DNA of 64,000 nt. Source: Butyrivibrio sp. MB2005. Lineage in GTDB: Bacteria > Bacillota > Clostridia > Lachnospirales > Lachnospiraceae. Shown here piece after piece: positions 18,784-28,527 of this stretch; the first letter of the stretch is position 1, and each line of letters opens with the position of its first letter. The translations under genes and the position numbers were made by a program. The notes under the pieces are model-generated. The model ran no database searches. It was not told where the DNA came from and saw only the letters and a list, made by a program, of their open reading frames with translations. The stretch spans positions 62,001 through 126,000 of the forward strand of contig NZ_AUJP01000004.1 in NCBI RefSeq assembly GCF_000424285.1, read 5' to 3'.

Positions 18784-19944
18784 ATGGCAAAGAATTCAAA
18801 TTATATCTCGGCCAGGGAGTCCAGAAAAATCTCAAGAGAGAACAGAAAGATTACTTCCGAGATTGAGAAAAAGAGAAATAGAAAACATATTCCTGAAAGT
18901 GAATATGTTACACAGATGAAGAATCCTGACAACTGTGTAGAGTTTGATAATGTACATACATATTTCTTTACAGATATAGGTACAGTTAAGGCAGTTGACG
19001 GTGTATCCTTCGAGGTACCTCAGGGAAAAACTGTTGGTATCGTTGGTGAGTCAGGCTGCGGTAAGTCTGTGACAAGCCTTTCACTTATGCAGCTTGTTCA
19101 GAGACCTTCAGGTCAGACAGTTGAAGGCGAGATTCGCTTTAATGATGGAGAGAGAACAATAAATGTTGTTAATGCACCTGCTTCTGTTATGCAGAAGCTT
19201 CGCGGCAACAAGATGTCAATGATCTTCCAGGAGCCCATGACATCACTTAACCCGGTTTTCAGAATCGGTGCACAGGTTGATGAGGTTATTGCACTTCACA
19301 ATCCTGAGATGACACCGGAGCAGGTTAAGGAAAGAACAATAGAGATGCTTCAGATGGTTGGTATCGCTAACAAAGAGGGCGTTTATTCAATGTATCCTCA
19401 TGAGCTCTCAGGTGGTATGAGACAGCGTATTATGATCGCTATGGCGCTTGCCTGCGACCCTAAGCTTATCATTGCCGATGAGCCTACAACAGCTCTTGAT
19501 GTTACAATTCAGGCTCAGATACTTGACCTTCTTAGAAACCTTAAGGACAAGATCAACAGCTCAATCATGCTTATCACACATGACCTTGGTGTTGTAGCAG
19601 AGATGGCTGATTATGTTGTAGTAATGTATGCAGGCCGTGTTGTTGAAAAAGGTACTGCAAGAGAAATATTCAAAGATCCCAGACATCCCTACACTATCGG
19701 ACTTATGAATTCAAAGCCCGTTGTAGGTAAGCACGTTGACAAGCTTTATAGCATACCCGGCAATGTTCCTAACCCTATCGATATGCCCGATTACTGCTAC
19801 TTCAAGGACAGATGTGAAATGTGTGTAGAGAAGTGCAGCGGCAAATATCCCGGAGTTTACAAGGTGTCACCTACTCATGAGGTTAGCTGCTACAGATGTG
19901 AGGAGCTTATCGGTAAGAAAACTGAGGAAGGAGGTGCAAACTAA
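18784..19944 (+). CDS. oppD: Oligopeptide ABC transporter ATPase OppD
   Basis: A 386-residue ABC ATPase. A lysine/arginine-rich N-terminal extension of about 50 residues precedes the nucleotide-binding domain. Walker A is GESGCGKS (88-95), the signature is LSGGMRQR, Walker B is [12 protein letters not shown] and the switch histidine is in ITHDLG. The C-terminal oligopeptide-transporter region has the cysteine cluster [14 protein letters not shown], as in OppD/OppF proteins, where it may bind an iron-sulfur cluster. It powers import through OppBC together with OppF. The ATG follows AAGGAG, and its stop overlaps the oppF start by one base (TAATG). Confidence 0.93.
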   Translation: MAKNSNYISARESRKISRENRKITSEIEKKRNRKHIPESEYVTQMKNPDNCVEFDNVHTYFFTDIGTVKAVDGVSFEVPQGKTVGIVGESGCGKSVTSLSLMQLVQRPSGQTVEGEIRFNDGERTINVVNAPASVMQKLRGNKMSMIFQEPMTSLNPVFRIGAQVDEVIALHNPEMTPEQVKERTIEMLQMVGIANKEGVYSMYPHELSGGMRQRIMIAMALACDPKLIIADEPTTALDVTIQAQILDLLRNLKDKINSSIMLITHDLGVVAEMADYVVVMYAGRVVEKGTAREIFKDPRHPYTIGLMNSKPVVGKHVDKLYSIPGNVPNPIDMPDYCYFKDRCEMCVEKCSGKYPGVYKVSPTHEVSCYRCEELIGKKTEEGGAN

Positions 19945-20939
19945 TGAGTGATAAGACAAATGAAATAAAAGATAACATTCTTGAAGTAAGGCACCTCAAA
20001 AAGTATTTCCCTATTAAGGGAGGGTTCTTTGGTGGTGTTACCGGCAATGTAAAGGCAGTTGATGATGTTTCTTTTTCAATTCCCCGTGGAACCACAATGG
20101 GTCTCGTTGGAGAGTCAGGCTGTGGTAAGTCTACAACAGGAAGAACTATCCTCAGACTTATTGAGAAAACTGAAGGTGATATCATTTTCAATGGTAAGGA
20201 TATAAGCACTTTTGATAAGAAGCAGCTTCGTGAGCTTCGTACAAAGATGCAGATCATTTTCCAGGATCCCTATTCTTCACTGTCTCCACGTCTTCCTATC
20301 GGTGAGATTATCGGTGAGGCTGTACGTGAGCACGGTCTTGTTCCCAAGGAACAGTTTGATGACTATATTACCGAGGTTATGAAGGAGTGTGGTCTTCAGG
20401 AGTATCACAAGGATCGTTATCCTCATGAGTTCTCCGGCGGACAGAGACAGCGTATCTGTATTGCAAGAGCACTGGCTGTAAAGCCTGAGTTCGTTGTATG
20501 TGATGAGCCTGTATCAGCGCTTGACGTTTCTATTCAGGCACAGATTATCAACCTTCTTAAGGAACTTCAGGAAAAGAATAATCTTACATATCTGTTTATC
20601 TCACACGATCTGTCTGTCGTTGAGCATATTTCAGATGCAGTAGGTGTTATGTACCTTGGTAACCTTGTTGAGACAGGTGAGACAGAAGATATTTTCGCGA
20701 ATCCGCTTCACCCCTATACGAAGGCACTTTTCAGTGCTATTCCGATGCCGGATCCCGATATCAAGAAGGAGAGAGTACTCCTTGAGGGAGATATCCCTTC
20801 ACCTGCTAATCCGCCTAAGGGATGTAAGTTCCACACAAGATGTCCTCATTGCATGGGAATCTGTAAGGAGCAGGATCCTAAGGCCAAGGATATGGGTAAC
20901 GGACATGTTGTAAGATGTCACTTATATGACGACAAATAA
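19944..20939 (+). CDS. oppF: Oligopeptide ABC transporter ATPase OppF
   Basis: A 331-residue ABC ATPase, partner of OppD. Walker A GESGCGKS is at 56-63; the signature FSGGQRQR, Walker B FVVCDEPVSALD and switch SHDLS are intact. The C-terminal region carries the family cysteine pattern CKFHTRCPHC. The GTGxxK-like N-terminal segment KKYFPIKGGFFGG is typical of OppF/DppF. The gene starts within the oppD stop codon with AAGGAGG upstream, so the two subunits are translationally coupled. A terminator follows. Confidence 0.94.
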   Translation: MSDKTNEIKDNILEVRHLKKYFPIKGGFFGGVTGNVKAVDDVSFSIPRGTTMGLVGESGCGKSTTGRTILRLIEKTEGDIIFNGKDISTFDKKQLRELRTKMQIIFQDPYSSLSPRLPIGEIIGEAVREHGLVPKEQFDDYITEVMKECGLQEYHKDRYPHEFSGGQRQRICIARALAVKPEFVVCDEPVSALDVSIQAQIINLLKELQEKNNLTYLFISHDLSVVEHISDAVGVMYLGNLVETGETEDIFANPLHPYTKALFSAIPMPDPDIKKERVLLEGDIPSPANPPKGCKFHTRCPHCMGICKEQDPKAKDMGNGHVVRCHLYDDK

Positions 20940-20973
20940 TTTGAAAACTTCTAAATAAAAATATCTATAAGAG

Positions 20974-21010
20974 ATGGCAGCTGTAATGGCTGCCATTTCG
21001 CTTGTTTTGG
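20974..21010 (+). terminator. Terminator after the opp operon
   Basis: An 8-bp stem ATGGCAGC/GCTGCCAT (20974-20981 with 20989-20996), a 7-base loop and an interrupted T-rich tail. It ends the opp operon 35 bases after oppF. The downstream gene is convergent. Confidence 0.65.
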
Positions 21011-21060
21011 ACATATTATGATGCTGGTTTGGAATCGGTCATATTAACATATAAAAATAT

Positions 21061-23781
21061 TCAGAAAAGATCTGTCAGAGACAGGTCTTTTATTTTGGAC
21101 ATAGGAATATAGTAGATTCCGGCAGAAAAGGCAACTGTAATAAGCGCACTGATAACCCATGCAGATACATCGGGAGTGCGGACGAACATAAGATGAACCT
21201 GTTCCATTTTTCTTATGATGGAATAGACCATAACAGCACCAAATACGATTCCAAAGAAGATTCCTATGGAAGTAGTTATGATTACTTCCCTTACGGCATA
21301 AATAACAGTTTCTTTAACTGTAAAACCATTGATTCGCATTATCGTAAGTTCTGAATGTTTGGATATCAGATACATGTTTGCGAGGTTTAAGAGTACAAAC
21401 ATTGAAAGAACTCCTGATAAAACAATCAGCAGCCATACAATCAGATTTAATACTATCATAACGTTACGGAACATGTCTGTTAGTTCTGAGGATGGAGAGT
21501 AATTGTCAAAGCCCTGAAGCTCAGAAATATTAGCAATAATGGTATCTGTTGAATCTTCCTGTGATAAGTTTCCGGTTCTTATGAGATATGTATTGTTGGC
21601 AAAGTTGTCGTCTACAAGATTTTCATATAATGATTTTGAAATAATGGCGAAACGACCGATGTAATTTTTCATTATTCCTGATACTTTAGTATTGTGCGGT
21701 ATTCCCATATCATCAATCAATTCGATATTATCACCAACAGATAGATTATAGAGCTCTGAAAGTCTGTTTGTTATGATTATTCCATCGGAAAGTTTTGATA
21801 TGTCTTGCGAATTACCATCAAAAAGAGACCTTCCTGTAGAATAATCGAGGACATTGTGGAATTTTGAAAGAGCAACTATATCATCAGTGATGAAAAATTC
21901 AGTAAATTCCATCATATCATCTATCTGGAGGCTACCATATTTATCTAATAGATTTACATATTCTATATTTCTGTCAGATATTTCTTTAGTGATTTCCTCC
22001 TCGATAGAATCTGAAATATTTGCATTATAAGTGATCTTTCCGTCGTAAGTAGATATTTCAGTAAGCTGACCGTCAAGAGAACCTGATATAGAGCGCCTAA
22101 GGGAAAAACCGATTACAATCAAAGCGCAGCATCCGGCAACACTGATAATTGTCACCAGTACTCTTAGGATATCGGTTTGCATGTTCAGAATGATCATTCT
22201 GCTGTAAAGGCTTAGCTTAGAGAGGAATTTATTGTTTTTCAGGCTCTCACGCTTGCTATCCGGAGCAAGTGGGGACATAAGCTTTTTAGCAGTTTGCTTC
22301 ATAAGCTTTGAACAGGAGGCGTAAATTGCAAGGAATGCGGTGGCAATAGCCAGAGCGGATATTATGATACTTGGCAGGATAGATATGGTACAGGGATAAC
22401 GGCCATAAATAAAATGATTATCATAGCCGATGGCAATAACGTATTCCACGATAAGTGCGGACATTAAAATGCCAAGGATATTTCCAATTACCGTGGCTGA
22501 TAAGCCAAAGATTATGTATTTTGAAAATATCTCTGCATTAGTAAGGCCAAGTGCCTTTGAAGCGCCTATAAGAGTGCGCTGAGAGTAGAGCATTCTCGAC
22601 AGGGATGCAAAAATTACCATAATTGCAATGATCACAAACAATATGGAGAATGTAGATGTAAGCTTATGAAGGTTTTCAGCGTTATTTTTTAGATAAAGGT
22701 AGGAAATGTTCGAATTCCTGTCTAAGACATACCAGTCGCATTCACCTTGATTTTGAAGTTTAATGAGTCTTTTTTTCGAGTCTTCGAGTTTTTGCAAAGC
22801 ATTATTATATTCAATCAGTGCTTTGTCATAGTCTGAGATCTGTTTCGGAGCAGTTTTATACTCTGAGGGTTCTTTTGAGATTATTACAGAGAGCATATTT
22901 CCAAGATCAGCCATTACCTGGCCGGTTTTGCCGGACATGGAAGGTATCATTCGACCTGCAAGAGCAAGGTCATGTTTGGCATTTTGCAGATCTTTTTCAC
23001 TGTCTGATATCTGATTTTCCAGGAACAGAGTGTAGTCTTCATATCTAGCCTGAGAACGAAGATCAGAGAGTTCTTTTATGGCATCACACCTTTTTGAAAC
23101 CAGAGAGAAATATCTTTTATCGTAGGCTTTGGAATAATACGGCTTTTCAAGAACAATATTTGCCAAAGCATAGCATCCGTCAAAACGTTCTTCATCAAAG
23201 GCTTCTTTGGTTACAAGTATGCAATAGGGCTCGTCTAAGTCATAACTCATGTGTTCGGCATGTTTAAAAATTCCTGTGATTGTAAGCGTTTCTACAGAGA
23301 GCTCCGGAAGCTTTTCGTTATAAGCATCCAGTGGACTGATCTTATCTCCGATAGACAGACTCAGGTCGTCAGCGATGCTTTGTTCAATAGCGCACTCATC
23401 CTTTGTGACGGGAAGAGCACCTGATTGAAGCATGGGGATATCGATATTGCTTCCGAGGGATGTGATGTAAGCGGATTTTGTTTTGGTGCCATGTGTGATT
23501 CTGACAGAGGACCTCAGTATGCCTTCGATTTCTTTTATCCCTTCAAGGCCGGAGATTGCGGCAAGATCATCCTTTGATAAGAGACAGTTGGAAGATATCT
23601 GAATGTCATGAAAGTTTGTGGAATCATAAATGCGTTTGCCCTCACGGGACATAGAGAACGCAGAATAAGAAAGCCCCAGATATGCAGTGATAGCAAATGA
23701 GGTGATGATAATTATGGACAGCCAGGAAACCAGCTGCTTTCGAATGTTCCTAAGAGTGTCCTTTCGACCTGTTTTAGCCAT
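21061..23781 (-). CDS. FtsX/MacB-family ABC transporter permease
   Basis: A 906-residue permease with two FtsX domains. The first helix (about 15-37) is followed by an outer-face domain of about 330 residues that includes a coiled-coil stretch (about 250-345), then three helices (about 370-490), a linker, another helix near 540, a second outer-face domain, and a final three-helix group (about 775-900) with the typical LLNLANMYLISK and PMSKIKDLSLTDLF end. Proteins of this type do not import solutes; with a MacB/LolD-type ATPase they move envelope lipids or peptides or resist antimicrobial peptides. The ATPase lies 77 bases upstream on the same strand. Substrate is unknown. Confidence 0.88.
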   Translation of the reverse strand: MAKTGRKDTLRNIRKQLVSWLSIIIITSFAITAYLGLSYSAFSMSREGKRIYDSTNFHDIQISSNCLLSKDDLAAISGLEGIKEIEGILRSSVRITHGTKTKSAYITSLGSNIDIPMLQSGALPVTKDECAIEQSIADDLSLSIGDKISPLDAYNEKLPELSVETLTITGIFKHAEHMSYDLDEPYCILVTKEAFDEERFDGCYALANIVLEKPYYSKAYDKRYFSLVSKRCDAIKELSDLRSQARYEDYTLFLENQISDSEKDLQNAKHDLALAGRMIPSMSGKTGQVMADLGNMLSVIISKEPSEYKTAPKQISDYDKALIEYNNALQKLEDSKKRLIKLQNQGECDWYVLDRNSNISYLYLKNNAENLHKLTSTFSILFVIIAIMVIFASLSRMLYSQRTLIGASKALGLTNAEIFSKYIIFGLSATVIGNILGILMSALIVEYVIAIGYDNHFIYGRYPCTISILPSIIISALAIATAFLAIYASCSKLMKQTAKKLMSPLAPDSKRESLKNNKFLSKLSLYSRMIILNMQTDILRVLVTIISVAGCCALIVIGFSLRRSISGSLDGQLTEISTYDGKITYNANISDSIEEEITKEISDRNIEYVNLLDKYGSLQIDDMMEFTEFFITDDIVALSKFHNVLDYSTGRSLFDGNSQDISKLSDGIIITNRLSELYNLSVGDNIELIDDMGIPHNTKVSGIMKNYIGRFAIISKSLYENLVDDNFANNTYLIRTGNLSQEDSTDTIIANISELQGFDNYSPSSELTDMFRNVMIVLNLIVWLLIVLSGVLSMFVLLNLANMYLISKHSELTIMRINGFTVKETVIYAVREVIITTSIGIFFGIVFGAVMVYSIIRKMEQVHLMFVRTPDVSAWVISALITVAFSAGIYYIPMSKIKDLSLTDLF

Positions 23782-23858
23782 ATAAATACCCGGTTTAAAA
23801 GGCCACGTACAAGCTTAAAATGCAAGCTGTGCTGCCTTGGTGGAAATCTACTTTATAG

Positions 23859-24572
23859 CTACCAGGAGAGGTCAGTTGCCTTCGCTATGTTCTCGTTAGT
23901 GATTATTCTATCAATCTGACCGTCTTTTATTTTTATAATACGATTGGCCATTTTAGCTATCTCGTTATTATGTGTGACCATCACAACAGTTGTGCCTTGA
24001 GATCTTACAATGTTTTCAAACACAGAGAGGATTTCGATGCTGGTGGAAAAATCAAGAGCAGCTGTGGGCTCATCGGCAAGTATAAGGCGAGGTTTTTTTG
24101 CGATTGCTCTTGCGATAGATACTCTCTGCTGCTGACCGCCGCTAAGCTGTGATGGATAGTTATCTGCTCTGTCGGTAAGGCCTACAAGCTTCAAGGCTTC
24201 GTCGGAATCCATGGAGTCAGGCAGGAGTTCTGCTATGAAATCAACATTCTCCCTGGCAGTTAAATTAGGCATCAGATGATAATCCTGAAAAACAAAACCA
24301 ATGAAATTACGTCTGTAGGCAGTGAGTTCCTGATTAGTTGGATTGGAGTAATCTTTTCCATCGATAAAAAGGCTTCCATCTGACATGTGATCCATGCCTC
24401 CAATGATGTTCAGAATGGTAGTCTTACCGCATCCACTTTCACCAAGTATCACTACAAACTCTTTTTCATAAATCTCAAGGCTTATATTCTTCAGGGCTTC
24501 AAGTCTGTTGTCACCGGACTTAAACGAACGTGTGACATTTTTTAACGATACAATAATATTTGAGTCCGACAT
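23859..24572 (-). CDS. ABC transporter ATP-binding protein, MacB/LolD family
   Basis: A 237-residue ATPase with Walker A GESGCGKT, Q-loop FVFQDYHLM, signature LSGGQQQR, Walker B LILADEPTAALD and switch MVTHNNE. The short length and the pattern match MacB/LolD/YknY subunits, and it pairs with the FtsX-type permease downstream. There is no Shine-Dalgarno before the ATG. Instead a -10-like box with TG extension (TGCTATATT) ends seven bases before the A of the start codon, which would give an mRNA beginning at or very near the ATG. Confidence 0.93.
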   Translation of the reverse strand: MSDSNIIVSLKNVTRSFKSGDNRLEALKNISLEIYEKEFVVILGESGCGKTTILNIIGGMDHMSDGSLFIDGKDYSNPTNQELTAYRRNFIGFVFQDYHLMPNLTARENVDFIAELLPDSMDSDEALKLVGLTDRADNYPSQLSGGQQQRVSIARAIAKKPRLILADEPTAALDFSTSIEILSVFENIVRSQGTTVVMVTHNNEIAKMANRIIKIKDGQIDRIITNENIAKATDLSW

Positions 24573-24578
24573 ATCTTT

Positions 24579-24587
24579 AATATAGCA
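24579..24587 (-). promoter_or_regulatory. Extended -10 promoter close to the ATG of the ABC ATPase gene
   Basis: Read on the minus strand, TGC-TATATT lies here and only six bases (AAAGAT) separate it from the ATG at 24572. A transcript from this box would start at or beside the ATG, so translation may be leaderless. A -35 box is not convincing. Confidence 0.45.
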
Positions 24588-24659
24588 TATTTGCGTAAAA
24601 TCGTGTATTATTATAGGGATGCAAAAAAGTAATAAAAATACATTTGGGAGGTGTATGGT

Positions 24660-25187
24660 ATGAAGTTTTGTACAAATTGTGGAGAGAGCTTAGAAGAGGA
24701 TGCTCAGGTATGCCCTAAGTGTGGAACACCGGTAGGAGCAGCTAATGCAACACCTAATCCGGCACCCAGCGCGGCACCTAATATGCAGCAGCCCACACAG
24801 CCTTACGCTGCAGCACCCGGCTATCAGCCTGTATATGTTGTAGATCCTTCAGATCACACAGCAGAGATGGATCCTGCTGATATCGCAGAGAATAAGATTC
24901 TTGCTATCGCTATTTATGTTCTTAGCTGGGCAGGTATGCTCATTGCATTACTTGCTGCAAGAGATTCTAAGTTTGTTGGATTCCACCTTCGTGAGGTTTT
25001 AAGACTCTTAGTTCTTGAGTCACTTGTTGCAATCGTTGCACTTGTTCTTTGCTGGACAATCATTGTTCCTATCGTAGCGGGTGTATTCGGAATTGTTCTT
25101 TTCGTTGTACAGATTATCGGTTTTGTAAATGCTTGCAATGGTAAGGCTAAGGAACTGCCTATCGTTCATGCTTTCAAATTTCTGTAA
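24660..25187 (+). CDS. Zinc-ribbon membrane protein with DUF4870/Tic20-like domain
   Basis: A 175-residue protein with an N-terminal zinc ribbon (CTNC near residue 4 and CPKC near residue 19), a low-complexity Ala/Pro/Asn/Gln linker (about 27-60), and a C-terminal domain with three hydrophobic segments beginning ENKILAIAIYVLS and containing GFHLREVLRLL. This pattern resembles DUF4870/Tic20-like small membrane proteins. Function is unknown. An in-frame GTG nine bases upstream is rejected because it is the last base of the GGGAGG Shine-Dalgarno; ATG 24660 sits eight bases after it. A strong terminator follows, so this is a single-gene unit. Confidence 0.8.
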   Translation: MKFCTNCGESLEEDAQVCPKCGTPVGAANATPNPAPSAAPNMQQPTQPYAAAPGYQPVYVVDPSDHTAEMDPADIAENKILAIAIYVLSWAGMLIALLAARDSKFVGFHLREVLRLLVLESLVAIVALVLCWTIIVPIVAGVFGIVLFVVQIIGFVNACNGKAKELPIVHAFKFL

Positions 25188-25222
25188 TTCGAAAAAAATA
25201 AAAACGATATTAAAAAAATCTG

Positions 25223-25258
25223 AAAAAATCGGTGAACTAATGGTTCGCCGATTTTTTT
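25223..25258 (+). terminator. Rho-independent terminator after the zinc-ribbon gene
   Basis: A stem pairs AATCGGTGAAC (25227-25237) with GTTCGCCGATT (25243-25253), including one G-T wobble and a five-base loop, with A-T pairs continuing outward and seven T residues after it. This is a textbook terminator. A TATAAT at 25262-25267 just behind it may be the -10 box of the next gene. Confidence 0.88.
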
Positions 25259-25295
25259 GTGTATAATGGGTATATATGAAAGTGGGAGATTGTCC

Positions 25296-27182
25296 ATGAT
25301 TACACTGCTAAGTTTTGGAATCCTGACCATAGGTGTTCTTGCAATAAGGGCTAGAAGTATAAGCCGTAGTGTAGGAAAGCTATGGATAGATCTGGAAATC
25401 ATTGTAACAATCTTATATATCCTCCTGGTATGGGGAAGTGATTTTGTTTCGAGATTCGTATCGTTAAGCGAAGATAAGATATATGTTTTTAATATATCTG
25501 CTTTTACTCTTGCACTGACATCGTATCTCCTGTTTGCTATGAAGATTACCATAGGTCTTGTTCGTGCTAAAGAAAAAAGTCCATTGCTTTCTATATTCCC
25601 CTGCGTATTGCAAATGATTTTCTTGCTGGTTATAAATCCTATTAATCATGTGGCATATTATCCTGAAGTCAGGGGGCAGATCACACTTGAAAAACTGACA
25701 TTTATTTTTATTTCCACAGTTATTCTGCTTGGCTATGTTGTTACGATTGCTTATCTGGTAATCAGACACAGAAGGAGACTGGGTGTACTTGCTTCTTCCA
25801 CAATAGCAGCGATAGTGGTGCTTGTATTTTGCATAACGGCGCTGAATTACAAAATATCAGATTTTAAATTCATGGGAGCGGTATTTGCTACCTTTGTAAC
25901 CTTCAACCTGATAATGTTGTATATCGTGGATAATCCCACTGATCCCAAGATAGGTATCTATAAGTCAGAAGCATTCTTCAGAGCAGTAGAGGAGGATCTG
26001 GCACTTAATCCCGATACAAACTACCAGCTTTGTGTTCTTGATATCAGAAATTTTCAGGATGTTAATGAAAGGTTCGGCTTTGAACGAGGTGATGATATCC
26101 TCATAAGAGTTGCAGCCGCTATGAGAAAGAGCTTTTCCTGGGAAGTTGAGCTTGGATATTTAGGCGAAGATAATTTTGTAGGTCTTTTCCCGGAGGGCAC
26201 ATATTGGATGCTTCAGGGAATCCTGTCGCTGGATGAAATGTATCCGGGCGAGGACATGGATTACAATCTTTCGTTATACTCTGGTGTTTATAAGATAAAA
26301 GACAGGACCATGAATCCTATCCTTATGTGCGACAGAGCCAGATTTGCGATGCAGTCTATCAGGTATGACTATGACAAGCATGAATGTGTTTATGATATGA
26401 GTCAGGATCATGCTTTTGAGATGCAGGCATACATGCTTCACAATTGTGAGAGAGCTATCCATGAGGAAGCATTTGTTCCATATTTTCAGCCAATCTATGA
26501 TGCCAATACCAAAAAAATATGCAGCGCAGAGGCTTTGGTCAGATGGAAGGATAAGCAGTACGGACTCATCAGCCCCGGAGACTTCATTCCCATATTTGAG
26601 AAAAACGGATTTATCAATAAGCTTGATGTTTACGTGTGGGAGCAGGTGTGCAAATATATTTCTGAGTGGAGAAAAGAAGGAATTCTGGTGCCTCCGGTAT
26701 CAGTAAATATTTCAAGAAGAGATCTTCAGATGGATAACCTCTATGAGATAATCGTAGACCTTATCAAGAAATATCACCTGTCGCCCCTTGATATAAAGCT
26801 GGAGATTACTGAGAGTGCATTCGTGGCAGACAATCAGCGTTTCTTTAACACCATCGAAGTGCTTAAGGAAGTGGGTTTTAGAATTCTTATGGATGACTTT
26901 GGCTCCGGATACTCAAGCTTTAACACCTTCAAGGATGCTCATGTGGATGTTCTTAAGGCTGATATGCGTTTCATGGATGGAATCGAGAGCTCTGATAAAG
27001 GCAAGATTGTTATCAATACCATCGTAGAGATGGCAAATAAGCTGGATATGCCCATTGTGGTAGAGGGCGTTGAAACAGAAGGCCAGTACGAGTACGTCAA
27101 AGGAATAGGCTGTGATATGATTCAGGGATATTACTTCTCGCGGCCCGTGTCTCCTGATAAGTTCAAAGAGATGATTAAATAA
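25296..27182 (+). CDS. Membrane EAL-domain cyclic-di-GMP phosphodiesterase with degenerate GGDEF
   Basis: A 628-residue protein with about seven N-terminal membrane helices (1-212), a GGDEF-like domain (about 225-370) whose signature is GEDNF (290-294) instead of GGDEF, and an EAL domain (about 380-625). EAL residues are present: SAEALVRW (E412), NISRRDL, EITESAF, DDFGSGYSS, LKADMRF and VVEGVET. It should hydrolyse c-di-GMP to pGpG at the membrane, with the GGDEF half acting at most as a GTP sensor. The start is ATG 25296, eight bases after GGGAG; upstream in-frame codons lie in the terminator region. Confidence 0.92.
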   Translation: MITLLSFGILTIGVLAIRARSISRSVGKLWIDLEIIVTILYILLVWGSDFVSRFVSLSEDKIYVFNISAFTLALTSYLLFAMKITIGLVRAKEKSPLLSIFPCVLQMIFLLVINPINHVAYYPEVRGQITLEKLTFIFISTVILLGYVVTIAYLVIRHRRRLGVLASSTIAAIVVLVFCITALNYKISDFKFMGAVFATFVTFNLIMLYIVDNPTDPKIGIYKSEAFFRAVEEDLALNPDTNYQLCVLDIRNFQDVNERFGFERGDDILIRVAAAMRKSFSWEVELGYLGEDNFVGLFPEGTYWMLQGILSLDEMYPGEDMDYNLSLYSGVYKIKDRTMNPILMCDRARFAMQSIRYDYDKHECVYDMSQDHAFEMQAYMLHNCERAIHEEAFVPYFQPIYDANTKKICSAEALVRWKDKQYGLISPGDFIPIFEKNGFINKLDVYVWEQVCKYISEWRKEGILVPPVSVNISRRDLQMDNLYEIIVDLIKKYHLSPLDIKLEITESAFVADNQRFFNTIEVLKEVGFRILMDDFGSGYSSFNTFKDAHVDVLKADMRFMDGIESSDKGKIVINTIVEMANKLDMPIVVEGVETEGQYEYVKGIGCDMIQGYYFSRPVSPDKFKEMIK

Positions 27183-27184
27183 TT

Positions 27185-27216
27185 AAAACCTCCGATGGTG
27201 ATTCATCGGAGGTTTT
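27185..27216. terminator. Bidirectional terminator between convergent genes
   Basis: A perfect 13-bp stem, AAAACCTCCGATG with CATCGGAGGTTTT (27185-27197 and 27204-27216), loop of six bases. The A-run and T-run at the two ends let it stop transcripts from the EAL gene and from the opposite DUF3048 gene. Confidence 0.88.
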
Positions 27217-27238
27217 ATATATCTGGTATGATTTGTAA

Positions 27239-28411
27239 TTATTCGATTACAAGTGTGTCCCATGTATCAGCAGGTACGAGAGCGATGTAGGTCTTACCTG
27301 TGTTGATCTCAAGCTCGTTAGCCTGTGAATCGTAGTACTGAGTCTTGTTAAGCTCACCAACCTTTGTCCATACGATATCAGTAGCCTTACCGTTTGTGCA
27401 GTAATAACCGGGCTGGTTGATATCGATACAGTTGTAGATCAGATAACCGTGATCATCAAGCTGGTTGAATGTGCACTTCTGAAGAATTACATTCTTGAAT
27501 GAAAGAGGAGCGCTGTCCTCAGCATCAAGGTGCTGCTTGCCATATTCATAATACTCATATTCTTTAGTTGACTCGTTGTAAACAAGCTTTGAAGTGTTGT
27601 GTGTAAATGAAGCGATGTCAATTGTTGTAGCATCGAGACACTTAGCATAGCCCTTGTTCTCAAGATTGATTTCGTTACCCCATGTTGTGAAGTTGAAGTG
27701 ATTATCCTTAACTCCGTCGGGTGTGAACTCATTGTATGTAGTAGAGAATCCGCTGCTGGAGAAGTTGTTCTCAAGATCTCCGGGAAGGATGTACTCTGTA
27801 TACTCACGGCTCTTACCGTTATCTACACGAGAGAATGTACCTGAGAAGTGGTTAGTTCCCCATTCCTTTGCAAGGTAAGGATTGATATGAACTGCAGGAC
27901 CGCCATCGTGGCAAAGAACTGCATTCCACTCAGCTGCAAGAATAATGTTTGTAGGTCTTGTACTTCTGATTGAACCCATCTGCTTGATTGTACCCCAATC
28001 CTTTACAAGGCACATGAGACGTGTGATACGACCGTTCTGTGTACTGTTCATCATCTCATATACAACATCTGCTTCAGATGTTCCATAGTGGGGAAGAGCG
28101 ATTGATTCGTTATCAACCATAACAGCGATAGGACGCTGATCTTTAAGTGCTTCGTCTATAGGCTCACCTGTGAGCTCGCTGAGATACATTCCGGCAGGAA
28201 CTTCAGCAGATACTACAGGCTCTTCTTCGGTAACTACTTCCTCTTCGACACTTTCTTCTGAAGATGCATCATTTGATGTGTTATCCTCGATTGACTCCCA
28301 TGAAAGGCCTTCTGAAGAATCTTCTGTTTCAGTAGATTTGCCGCATCCAACAGCAGCTGTGAGCATAACTGAAGTAAGAACTATGCTCATAAATCTCTTA
28401 TTTAACTTCAT
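27239..28411 (-). CDS. DUF3048 (YerB-like) lipoprotein
   Basis: A 390-residue lipoprotein: signal peptide with lipobox TAAVGC (Cys23), an acidic Ser/Glu-rich linker (about 25-70), then a DUF3048 domain. Family patterns seen are IAVMVDNE, GTSEADVVYEM, EGRITRL-like NGRITRLMC, and GSIRSTRPTNI. The C-terminal half matches the second part of the family, which ends near TGKTYIALVP. The role of YerB-like proteins is not established; they are anchored to the outer face of the membrane. A good Shine-Dalgarno (AAGGAGG) precedes the ATG. Confidence 0.9.
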   Translation of the reverse strand: MKLNKRFMSIVLTSVMLTAAVGCGKSTETEDSSEGLSWESIEDNTSNDASSEESVEEEVVTEEEPVVSAEVPAGMYLSELTGEPIDEALKDQRPIAVMVDNESIALPHYGTSEADVVYEMMNSTQNGRITRLMCLVKDWGTIKQMGSIRSTRPTNIILAAEWNAVLCHDGGPAVHINPYLAKEWGTNHFSGTFSRVDNGKSREYTEYILPGDLENNFSSSGFSTTYNEFTPDGVKDNHFNFTTWGNEINLENKGYAKCLDATTIDIASFTHNTSKLVYNESTKEYEYYEYGKQHLDAEDSAPLSFKNVILQKCTFNQLDDHGYLIYNCIDINQPGYYCTNGKATDIVWTKVGELNKTQYYDSQANELEINTGKTYIALVPADTWDTLVIE

Positions 28412-28527
28412 AATATAATCCTCCTTATTATGCGGCGCAAGAAAACGCCTTTACCATTTTAACAGAAAAGGCATTATGACAAAAGTATAAATTCAAATTT
28501 GCGCAAGAATTCTAATTTATATGCCTT

